NCBI RefSeq assembly: GCF_000374105.1
Contig: NZ_KB893650.1
Span: 45,644-109,643, forward strand
Source of the DNA: Kangiella aquimarina DSM 16071
Lineage (GTDB): Bacteria > Pseudomonadota > Gammaproteobacteria > Enterobacterales > Kangiellaceae
Direction of reading: 5' to 3'
DNA length: 64,000 bases
Position 1 is the stretch's first letter. Each line of letters starts with the position of its first letter. The translations under genes and the position numbers were made by a program. Below the pieces are notes generated by a model that did no database searches, was not told the DNA's origin, and saw only the letters and a list, made by a program, of their open reading frames with translations. Positions 57,083 through 64,000 of this stretch are shown here, in pieces.

Positions 57083-57637
57083 TTACTGATTTACCGCATC
57101 TTTTAGCGGCAATTCAATTGTGGACTCGATGAAGCATTGTCGAAGAAACTGCTCAAAGCAAGATTCTGTTTCTGGGAGCTTCTCACGTAAGCGGTGTCCA
57201 CCGTCGAAAATATGCAGGTTTGCACCAGCTGCCTGGGCAAATTTAATCACGTTTGCCACTGGCACTATGTCATCTTTCCAACCATGAACAATAGTTACCG
57301 GACATTTTACCTTTTCAAGCTCTGCTTCCGCGTAGCCATCCAGGTAAATTGCAGGAGATATTAAAAACATACCCAACGGGTGATTTTCAATACCAGCCAC
57401 CGCAGAAACATAACCGCCCATGCTGGTTCCCACCAGAATATAAGGGCGTTGTAAATTTGCCAAATGATTGTTTAACTTATTCACGCGTTCATTGGTAGGC
57501 AGACGGCGGTAATCCAGTGATTCCACCTCAAATCCCATGCGCTCGGCAATCTTCGACAGTGCCTGGATACGACTTCCTTTCGGACCACTAACTTTACCGT
57601 GAGAGAAAATTACCAGTGGTTTTACAATTTCAGTCAT
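57083..57637 (-). CDS. alpha/beta hydrolase (YqiA/RBBP9-like)
   Basis: A 184-residue compact hydrolase with LVIFSHGKVSGPKGSRI, the nucleophile elbow GTSMGGYVS, HGWKDDIVP with the acid and a late FDGGHRLREKLPE with the histidine. Full Ser-Asp-His triad present. No membrane segment. It is inserted between truB and rpsO, which are normally adjacent, in the same direction, so it may be cotranscribed with truB (26-bp gap). Substrate unknown. Confidence 0.8.
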   Translation of the reverse strand: MTEIVKPLVIFSHGKVSGPKGSRIQALSKIAERMGFEVESLDYRRLPTNERVNKLNNHLANLQRPYILVGTSMGGYVSAVAGIENHPLGMFLISPAIYLDGYAEAELEKVKCPVTIVHGWKDDIVPVANVIKFAQAAGANLHIFDGGHRLREKLPETESCFEQFLRQCFIESTIELPLKDAVNQ

Positions 57638-57663
57638 TACCCTAAATCCTTCTTTTTCATTTT

Positions 57664-58590
57664 TTATACACTCGCCTCATCGGTTCTGATTAGGCGGCTT
57701 GGTGCAACTTTGCCATCATCATTGATAACACCTACACCAATAAATTGATCATCATGCAATAGGCCAACACTGCCATCAATTGGCACTCCGGCAATCTGCA
57801 CCGCCTGGCCTAACCGAATATAATAGGCTTCATCATCCGTTAATTGAACGAGCGGCATATGGCTTAATGCCTGCTCAACGGGAAGTAACAGCTCATCCAT
57901 TTCCAGCTTGGCATCAACCTGCTTTAATTCTTCTAGATGCGCCAGGGTGACAGTCTGTCCAAGATTAAAGTCCCCAACTGCAGTGCGACGTAATTCTAAC
58001 ACATGTGCACCACAACCCAGCTCATCACCAATATCTTCGACCAGATTTCGTACATAAGTTCCCTTTGAACAATGTACATCCAGCACAAATTCGTCATCGC
58101 TAAAAGTCACCAGCTCAAGTGAGTAAATATCCACTTCGCGTGCGTCCCTTTCAACTTCAATACCTTTACGAGCCAACTTATAAAGAGGCACACCATCTTT
58201 CTTTAAGGCTGAATACATCGATGGAACCTGGCTGATAGTACCTTTAAATTGTTGCAGTACTTTGACAAGTTGCTCTTCTGTTACATCAACTGGTTTGCTT
58301 TCGATGACTTCGCCTTCGCGATCAGCTGTGGTGGTCTTTTCACCCAGCTTTGCAGTTACACGATATTTCTTATCGGCATTGAGCAGATATTGCGAAAACT
58401 TGGTGGCCTCGCCAAAGCAAATGGGTAACACACCGGTAGCAATTGGATCCAATGCACCTGTGTGGCCAGCTTTTGCTGCGAAATACAAAAACTTGGCTTG
58501 TTGCAGTGCTTTATTGGAAGTAATGTCGGTGGGTTTATCCAATAGCAGGATGCCCGTAATATCGCGACCGCGTTTACGACGTCTGCCCAT
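57664..58590 (-). CDS. truB: tRNA pseudouridine-55 synthase
   Basis: Makes pseudouridine 55 in the T-loop of tRNAs. The start is set at ATG 58590 (MGRRRKRGRDITG), preceded by GGAG. It gives about 308 residues, places the catalytic D48 in KAGHTGALDPIATG at the E. coli number, and removes a 41-bp overlap with rbfA that the longer frame from 58653 would require. GTYVRNLVEDIG is the second conserved motif; a PUA domain lies at the C-terminus. Confidence 0.95.
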   Translation of the reverse strand: MGRRRKRGRDITGILLLDKPTDITSNKALQQAKFLYFAAKAGHTGALDPIATGVLPICFGEATKFSQYLLNADKKYRVTAKLGEKTTTADREGEVIESKPVDVTEEQLVKVLQQFKGTISQVPSMYSALKKDGVPLYKLARKGIEVERDAREVDIYSLELVTFSDDEFVLDVHCSKGTYVRNLVEDIGDELGCGAHVLELRRTAVGDFNLGQTVTLAHLEELKQVDAKLEMDELLLPVEQALSHMPLVQLTDDEAYYIRLGQAVQIAGVPIDGSVGLLHDDQFIGVGVINDDGKVAPSRLIRTDEASV

Positions 58591-58612
58591 GGTCTTTCTC
58601 CGGAAATCTAAA

Positions 58613-58981
58613 CTATGATTTTTTCGACTCGTCTTCTGAAATGGCCTTTTCAATCAAGGATGACATTCTTTGGCCTTCGACAATCGACTTATCAAATAAA
58701 AAGCGCAGGCTTGGAACACTACGCATACGGATGGATTTTGCTAATTGAGAACGTAGGAAACCAGCAGCGCCAGAAAGAACTTCCAACGCCTGCTTAATCT
58801 CCTGCTCATCATCTTTACCTAAAAAAGTCACAAACACTTTCGCATTCTGAAGATCACTGGTGACCTCTACTGCAGAGACAGTGACTATTCCCAATCGAGG
58901 GTCTTTCACTTCTCGTTGAAGCAATACCGCCAACTCACGTTGGATTTGATCAGCAACTCTTTGTGCGCGTGCTTGTGACAT
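58613..58981 (-). CDS. rbfA: ribosome-binding factor A
   Basis: A 122-residue KH-fold factor for late 30S maturation. Typical segments are RVADQIQRELAVLLQREVKDPR, VTVSAVEVTSDLQNAKVFVTFL and LRSQLAKSIRMRSVPSLRFLFD (the latter two read in parts). Between infB and truB in the conserved order. Confidence 0.96.
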   Translation of the reverse strand: MSQARAQRVADQIQRELAVLLQREVKDPRLGIVTVSAVEVTSDLQNAKVFVTFLGKDDEQEIKQALEVLSGAAGFLRSQLAKSIRMRSVPSLRFLFDKSIVEGQRMSSLIEKAISEDESKKS

Positions 58982-59002
58982 TTTTATCTACCCAATTACC
59001 AA

Positions 59003-61636
59003 TTATAGAGTACGTTGAACTTCAACAATCTGGAATACCTCGATCTTGTCACCAGGCTTCACATCATTGTAGTTCTTAACGCCGATACCACATTCCATAC
59101 CATTACGAACTTCGTTCACGTCATCTTTGAAACGGCGTAGCGATTCCAGCTCGCCCTCATAGATAACAACGTCATCACGTAATACACGGATTGGGTTGTG
59201 ACGCTTAACAACACCTTCAACTACCATACAGCCAGCAATGGCGCCCAACTTAGGCGACTTAAAGACATCACGCACCTCTGCCAGGCCAATAATTTCCTGA
59301 CGCGATTCTGGTGATAACATACCACCAAGTGCCGCCTTAACTTCTTCAATTGCTTCGTAAATTACACTGTAATAACGGATTTCAACTGCTTCTTTTTCCG
59401 CTAACTTACGAGATGCCGAATCTGCACGAACGTTAAAGCCGATGATGATGGCATTGGAAGCTGCAGCTAGAGAAACATCAGTTTCCTTAATACCGCCTAC
59501 TCCACTTGATATGACTTTGACTTCAACTTCTTCAGTAGCCAAATCAACCAATGACTTGTTCAAGGCTTCAACCGAACCCTGTACGTCTGCTTTAATGATA
59601 ACGTTGAGCTGTTGTGTTTCCTCATCGTTACCCATGTTGGCAAACATATTTTCAAGTTTAGCTTTCTGCTGACGCGCCTGGAATTCTTCACGCTGTTTTT
59701 GCTCACGACGATCTGCAATTTCACGTGCAGTCCGTTCATCAGCAACCACAGTTGCCTCATCACCAGCCACCGGTACGCCCGACAGGCCTAGAACCTCAAC
59801 CGGAATTGATGGGCCTGCCGACTCAATTGATTCACCATTTTCGTCTAGCAATGCACGGACACGACCATAGTGTGTACCAGCCAATAGGATGTCGCCTTTC
59901 CTCAACTGACCTTTCTGAACTAGGATAGATGCAACTGCACCACGACCTTTATCAAGTCGAGCTTCAATGACGAAACCTTTCGCAGCTCCTTCATCAGAGG
60001 CTTTCAATTCTAATACTTCAGACTGAAGTAGAATTGAGTCGAGCAAATCGTCAACGCCCTGACCACTTTTCGCGGATACGTGAACGAACTGTACGTCACC
60101 GCCCCAATCTTCTGGGATAACATCGTGTTGTGACAATTCATTCTTCACACGATCCGGATCAGCTTCTTCTTTATCAATCTTGTTTACCGCAACAATCATT
60201 GGTACGCCGGCTGCTTTAGCATGCTGTACTGCTTCAACAGTTTGGGGCATTACACCATCATCGGCTGCAACAATAAGAACGACAATATCGGTCACTTCCG
60301 CACCACGTGCACGCATTGCGGTAAACGCTGCGTGACCAGGAGTATCAAGGAAGGTAATCATGCCTTTATCAGTTTCAACATGATAAGCACCGATATGCTG
60401 AGTAATACCACCCGCTTCGCCTGATGCAACGTGACTGGCACGAATGTAATCCAGTAGCGATGTTTTACCGTGGTCAACGTGACCCATGATGGTAACAACT
60501 GGCGCGCGTGGTTTAGTTTCACCCGTTTCATCGTGCGCTTCCGATAAGGCTTTCTCTTCCATCTCGTTTTCATTAACGAGCACAGGCTTATGCCCCATCT
60601 CTTCAACGATCAAGCTTGCCGTTTCCTGATCAAGCGACTGGTTGATAGTGGCCATAACGCCCACTTTCATCATTGCTTTCATGAGTTCCGGAGCTTTAAC
60701 TGTCATGGCTTTTGCAAGCTCACCAACAGTGATGGTTTCCGGAATTTCTACTTCATGAATGATTGTATCTGTTGGTTTCTTGAAACCGTGTTTTTTCATA
60801 GCTTCTGGTGCCTGATATACTTTCTGTTCAATCACTACACCGCGCTTACTGTCTTCAATTGCACCTGCAACCAGGTCCACATCTGAAGTTTTCTTTTTAC
60901 CTTTCTTACGTTTCTTTTTGCGATGCCCGCTCTTCTCTTCAAAGTCAGCTATAGACATTGGCTTAACTGGACCTTTAGGCTTGCTAGGCTTTTTAACAAC
61001 AACTTCTTCATCGTCATCATCGTCAAAGCGTGACTTTGATTTTGGCTTAGCCTTTGATGGCTTACCTTGCTTGTCGTCCTTTTTCTCTTCACGTGCCGGC
61101 TCAGTTTTTTTCGCTGGCTTTTCTTCTGGCTCGCTGTCCTCTTCGCCCTGCTTAGCTTCTTGAGCTTTCTGTTTAGCCTCTTCTTCAGCCTTGCGCTTGG
61201 CTTCCTCTTCTGCCTGACGCTTAGCTTCCTCTTCTGCCTTACGCTTGGCTTCCTCTTCTGCCTTACGCTTAGCTTCTTCTTGCGCTTTACGCTCAGCTTC
61301 TTCTTCCGCCGCTAACTTGGCTAACTCTTCACTGGAACGTTTTACATAGGTGCGTTTTTTCTTTACTGCAACCTGTACTGATTTTTTCTTACCCTCAGCA
61401 CTCGTCACACTTAAAGTGCTCTTTTGAGTACGATTAAGCGTAATTTTTTTCGGGCCAGTACTTTCAGAACCACCGTGGCTTTTTTGCAAATAAGCCAATA
61501 AAGACTTTTTCTGCTCATCCGTAATGGCATCTTCGGGACCTTTAACTTTTATTCCAGCTGCCGACAATTGCTCCATGAGTTTTTCAACTGGAGTTTTGAC
61601 GGTTTCAGCCAGATCTTTTACTGTAATTTTCGACAT
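59003..61636 (-). CDS. infB: translation initiation factor IF-2
   Basis: An 877-residue GTPase that delivers fMet-tRNA to the 30S subunit. The N-terminal region has an IF2-N module, then a charged, helical stretch of eight-residue repeats (about 108-162), then a Lys-rich linker. The G domain has GHVDHGKT at 385-392, DTPGHAAF and [11 protein letters not shown]. Domains III and IV follow, the last binding fMet. It lies between nusA and rbfA. Confidence 0.98.
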   Translation of the reverse strand: MSKITVKDLAETVKTPVEKLMEQLSAAGIKVKGPEDAITDEQKKSLLAYLQKSHGGSESTGPKKITLNRTQKSTLSVTSAEGKKKSVQVAVKKKRTYVKRSSEELAKLAAEEEAERKAQEEAKRKAEEEAKRKAEEEAKRQAEEEAKRKAEEEAKQKAQEAKQGEEDSEPEEKPAKKTEPAREEKKDDKQGKPSKAKPKSKSRFDDDDDEEVVVKKPSKPKGPVKPMSIADFEEKSGHRKKKRKKGKKKTSDVDLVAGAIEDSKRGVVIEQKVYQAPEAMKKHGFKKPTDTIIHEVEIPETITVGELAKAMTVKAPELMKAMMKVGVMATINQSLDQETASLIVEEMGHKPVLVNENEMEEKALSEAHDETGETKPRAPVVTIMGHVDHGKTSLLDYIRASHVASGEAGGITQHIGAYHVETDKGMITFLDTPGHAAFTAMRARGAEVTDIVVLIVAADDGVMPQTVEAVQHAKAAGVPMIVAVNKIDKEEADPDRVKNELSQHDVIPEDWGGDVQFVHVSAKSGQGVDDLLDSILLQSEVLELKASDEGAAKGFVIEARLDKGRGAVASILVQKGQLRKGDILLAGTHYGRVRALLDENGESIESAGPSIPVEVLGLSGVPVAGDEATVVADERTAREIADRREQKQREEFQARQQKAKLENMFANMGNDEETQQLNVIIKADVQGSVEALNKSLVDLATEEVEVKVISSGVGGIKETDVSLAAASNAIIIGFNVRADSASRKLAEKEAVEIRYYSVIYEAIEEVKAALGGMLSPESRQEIIGLAEVRDVFKSPKLGAIAGCMVVEGVVKRHNPIRVLRDDVVIYEGELESLRRFKDDVNEVRNGMECGIGVKNYNDVKPGDKIEVFQIVEVQRTL
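61151..61309 (-). repeat. 24-bp in-frame tandem repeats within infB
   Basis: About six imperfect units encoding [12 protein letters not shown] octapeptides (residues 110-162 of IF-2). Unit length of 24 bp keeps the frame. Such repeats are common in IF-2 N-termini and their number may vary between strains. Confidence 0.85.
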
Positions 61637-61654
61637 TCGCTATCCCCCGCTATA

Positions 61655-63148
61655 TTATTCCTGCTCCTCGAACCAAGGAGCACGCGCGGTCATAATCAAC
61701 TTCGCGGCACGCTCTTCATCAAGTTCATCGATTTCTACAAGCTCATCCACTGACTGCTCTGCTAAATCTTCCATCGTTACAATGCCTTTGCTCGCAAGAA
61801 CAAACGCCAGGTGACGATCCATACCTTCCATATTTAATAAATCTTCTGCTGGCTCAGCTTCTTCCAGCTGTTCTTCACTTGCTATCGCTTTTGTTAATAA
61901 CACATCTTTGGCGCGTGACTTCAAAGCTTCCACAAGATCTTCATCGAAACCTTCGATTTCAAGCATTTCAGATTGCGGTACATAGGCAACTTCTTCAAGA
62001 GTGGTGAAGCCTTCTTGAACCAGTATGTCCGCCAAATCTTCATCAACACCTAGATCCGCCACAAACATTGATACAATTGACTCAGTTTCTGACTGATTCT
62101 TAGTTGCAAAATCTTCCTCAGTCATGACATTTAATTCCCAGCCGGTTAATTCACTGGCTAGACGAATGTTCTGTCCATTTCGACCAATGGCCTGCGCTAG
62201 CTGGTCTTCACTCACAGCAATATCCATGCTACGAGAATCTTCATCAACAACGATTGAAACCACTTCTGCAGGAGCCATAGCATTAATCACATACTGGGCT
62301 GGATTGTCATCATAAAGCACGATATCAATACGCTCGCCATTTAACTCGCCAGTAACAGCCTGCACACGGGCGCCACGCATACCAACACAGGCACCAACAG
62401 GATCAATACGCTTGTCATTTGTTTTAACAGCAACTTTAGCGCGTGAACCTGGGTCACGGGCAGCACCCTTAATTTCAATAACTTCTTCGCCGATTTCCGG
62501 AACTTCAATACGGAAAAGCTCTTCCAACATTTCTGGACGAGTACGGCTCACAAATAATTGTGGGCCACGGTTTTCAGTACTGATGGCATATAACAAACCA
62601 CGTACACGATCGCCGGCTCGAACTGTCTCGCGCGGCATCATTTCTTCTCTCTGGATAACCGCTTCAGCGTTATTACCCAAATCAATGAAGATATAGTCGC
62701 GCGTTACTTTTTTCACAACACCTGTGACTAGCTCGCCGACTTTGTCGCGGAAAGCTTCAACAGTTTTTGCACGCTCAGCTTCACGAACTTTCTGTACGAT
62801 AACCTGTTTTGCGGTTTGCGCAGCAATACGACCGAACTCAATCGACTCGATCTGCTCTTCAACGTAATCTCCTAATTGGATCTCAGGATCTTCAACTTGA
62901 GCAGCTGACAATGTTGTTTCTGTTAAAGGATCTTCAACCGCATCATCGGCTACCACTGTCCAACGACGGTATGTATCGTAATCCCCTGTATCGCGATCAA
63001 TATCAACACGTACGTCAATATCAACGCCATGCTTTTTCTTTGTGGCAGTGGCCAAGGCAGCTTCAATAGCGCCAAAAATGACTTCAGGCTGTACATCCTT
63101 CTCATTGGATACAGCTTCAACCACTAACAAAATTTCTTTATTGCTCAT
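61655..63148 (-). CDS. nusA: transcription elongation/termination factor NusA
   Basis: A 497-residue RNA polymerase-binding factor for pausing, termination and antitermination. The N-terminal domain is followed by S1 ([20 protein letters not shown]), two KH domains ([38 protein letters not shown]), and two C-terminal acidic helix-hairpin-helix repeats (around 370-490). It lies 43 bp after rimP, as expected. Confidence 0.97.
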   Translation of the reverse strand: MSNKEILLVVEAVSNEKDVQPEVIFGAIEAALATATKKKHGVDIDVRVDIDRDTGDYDTYRRWTVVADDAVEDPLTETTLSAAQVEDPEIQLGDYVEEQIESIEFGRIAAQTAKQVIVQKVREAERAKTVEAFRDKVGELVTGVVKKVTRDYIFIDLGNNAEAVIQREEMMPRETVRAGDRVRGLLYAISTENRGPQLFVSRTRPEMLEELFRIEVPEIGEEVIEIKGAARDPGSRAKVAVKTNDKRIDPVGACVGMRGARVQAVTGELNGERIDIVLYDDNPAQYVINAMAPAEVVSIVVDEDSRSMDIAVSEDQLAQAIGRNGQNIRLASELTGWELNVMTEEDFATKNQSETESIVSMFVADLGVDEDLADILVQEGFTTLEEVAYVPQSEMLEIEGFDEDLVEALKSRAKDVLLTKAIASEEQLEEAEPAEDLLNMEGMDRHLAFVLASKGIVTMEDLAEQSVDELVEIDELDEERAAKLIMTARAPWFEEQE

Positions 63149-63191
63149 ACGTGTTAACCTTTAATCAATACCTGATCTTCATCAATTAAGA

Positions 63192-63644
63192 CTAAAACTT
63201 AGGGATCAAATGCGCTTTATCAACCTGCTGGCAATTGATCTCATAAACTTCACCATCGACTCGAAGCGACAAAACTCCCGCCTCAACCTGCTCGATAGTC
63301 CCTTTAAACTTGCGTCGGCCATTTAATGGCACTGACAGTTTCACTTCAGTGTCTTCACCCACATAACGGGCAAATTGCTGCTCATTAAACAATGGGCGGT
63401 CCATTCCTGGTGATGAAATCTCCAGGTTGTAGAGTCCCTTAATAGGGTCTTCTACATCGAGAACACCACTCACCTGATGGCTCACTTCAGCACAGTCATC
63501 CACTGAAATACCATTTTCGTGATCAATAAACACCCGCAATATCGAGTGCTTGCCTTGAGAAAGGTACTCTAAGCCCCAGAACTCAAAGCCAGCTGCTTCA
63601 ACTGCAGGGCGGATAATATTTTCTAAATCAGCATTTCTAGCCAT
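63192..63644 (-). CDS. rimP: ribosome maturation factor RimP
   Basis: A 150-residue 30S assembly factor. Family segments are GFEFWGLEYLSQGKHSILRVFID, DDCAEVSHQVSGVLDVEDPI (read in parts), YNLEISSPGMDRPLF and NGRRKFKGTIEQV. First protein gene of the rimP-nusA-infB-rbfA-truB operon. Two hairpin terminators lie in its leader. Confidence 0.96.
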   Translation of the reverse strand: MARNADLENIIRPAVEAAGFEFWGLEYLSQGKHSILRVFIDHENGISVDDCAEVSHQVSGVLDVEDPIKGLYNLEISSPGMDRPLFNEQQFARYVGEDTEVKLSVPLNGRRKFKGTIEQVEAGVLSLRVDGEVYEINCQQVDKAHLIPKF

Positions 63645-63688
63645 CAGTAACTCTATAACTATTTGCTTTTACAAGCTTTTTTTACATA

Positions 63689-63714
63689 CAAAAATGGGCC
63701 TAAAAAGGCCCATC
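63689..63714 (-). terminator. terminator/attenuator in the rimP leader
   Basis: Minus strand ATGGGCC-TTTTTA-GGCCCAT followed by TTTTT (complement of 63690-63713). It lies 45 bp before the rimP start, so some transcripts must read through or begin downstream; E. coli has a comparable metY-rimP layout. Confidence 0.75.
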
Positions 63715-63788
63715 AGCAAAATGATTCATGTGATGGGTCAAAGGCAGCGCCATTGCCCACTTGAGCTTCAATCTAAAAAACAGCTCAG

Positions 63789-63820
63789 AAAAAATAAGGC
63801 CCCTATGAAGGGGCCTTATT
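63789..63820 (-). terminator. strong terminator upstream of rimP
   Basis: AATAAGGCCCC (63793-63803), loop TATGAA, GGGGCCTTATT (63810-63820). On the minus strand it is followed by a T-rich tract. It ends whatever is transcribed leftward from the tRNA-like region. Confidence 0.85.
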
Positions 63821-63896
63821 ATTATATTCATCAATAAAGCTCAGTCAATTTATATTCTCTGAGCAAATTAAGGAACTTATGCCCTTAACTTAAAAG

Positions 63897-63972
63897 TGGT
63901 AGCAGGGGCTGGATTTATACCAACGACCTTCAGCGGCTGCGCCGAAAGAAAAGCTGAGACCGACATCGTCGG
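63897..63972 (-). pseudogene. tRNA-fMet-like 3' half with abnormal 5' part
   Basis: On the minus strand, 35 bases ending in CCA (63931 to 63897) match the 3' half of E. coli initiator tRNA at 29 positions by eye: variable loop AGGTC, T stem GTTGG/CCAGC, and CCCTGCT-A-CCA. The T loop is TATAAAT instead of TTCAAAT. In place of a normal anticodon arm there is TCAGC/GCTGA with an 18-base loop, preceded by CCGAC-GAT-GTCGG. No acceptor 5' strand that pairs with CCCTGCT is seen. The site, just upstream of rimP, is where metY lies in E. coli. It could be a decayed metY or a phage/island attachment-site copy of a tRNA end. Confidence 0.4.
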
Positions 63973-64000
63973 GCACCTACCAATTGCTTTTCTCTTAAAT

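Noticed and set aside
63897..63972. Intact tRNA-fMet gene
   Set aside because: The T loop departs from TTCAAAT, no CAT anticodon loop is present and the 5' acceptor strand cannot be found, so only a fragment or tRNA-like sequence is called.

Overview
The window is a stretch of Gammaproteobacterial chromosome of moderate GC content, almost all of it ordinary housekeeping DNA. It encodes an E. coli-type outer-membrane and cell-wall machinery (lptE, lnt, rlpA, mltB, PBP2/RodA), DksA, GluQ, a CpxP/CpxRA-like stress module and the rimP-nusA-infB-rbfA-truB-rpsO-pnp translation operon. Gene order and protein character fit a marine, Kangiella-like member of the class, but the genus is a guess from memory and was not tested. 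I saw no complete mobile element, prophage, CRISPR array or rRNA. The only tRNA-like sequence is a damaged-looking 3' half at the right edge.

Layout. 1-4.7 kb: pepB and ribA (-), a pair of related exported DUF2059-like proteins (+), a membrane-anchored hydrolase (-) and a lone Rieske protein (+). 4.7-16.2 kb (+): a GAF-PAS-LOV-GGDEF-EAL protein, sfsA, dksA, gluQ, pcnB, folK, a deoxynucleoside kinase, panB, panC and acs. 16.2-24.5 kb: a DUF1853 gene, a divergent spy/cpxP-like gene and cpxRA with shared regulatory DNA, LysE and DedA membrane proteins, a GcvR-like ACT protein, an M48 lipoprotein peptidase and a GST. 24.5-48.2 kb (-): slyD, then a long block read right to left as miaB-ybeZ-ybeY-corC-lnt-[four AT-rich small genes]-leuS-lptE-holA-nadD-rsfS-rlmH-mrdA-rodA-[repeat]-mltB-rlpA-dacA-dat-ybeD-lipB-lipA. 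This is the E. coli minute-14/15 order, broken by a small-gene island between lnt and leuS and by a palindromic repeat between rodA and mltB. 48.3-54.4 kb: a sodium/solute symporter (-), a YceI protein, a large hairpin-rich repeat region, an unknown exported protein and a vibriolysin-like M4 protease. 54.4-64 kb (-): the rimP-to-pnp operon, preceded by two terminator hairpins and a tRNA-fMet-like fragment at the place where metY sits in E. coli.

How the genes work together. The central block couples envelope growth (PBP2/RodA elongation, MltB/RlpA/DacA remodelling, LptE and Lnt for outer-membrane LPS and lipoproteins) with lipoylation (LipB/LipA), NAD synthesis, replication (HolA) and ribosome care (RsfS, RlmH, YbeY, MiaB). 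The right block is the transcription-translation operon.

The most noteworthy non-routine items are: a probable blue-light (LOV) c-di-GMP protein; a 16-bp tandem array that copies the end of rlmH; two hairpin-cluster repeats of one family; a 127-bp imperfect palindrome overlapping the lipA stop codon; a CpxR-like box and an 18-bp perfect palindrome in the cpx intergenic region; the AT-rich lnt-leuS island; and the abnormal tRNA-fMet-like sequence. No clearly new multi-gene system was found.
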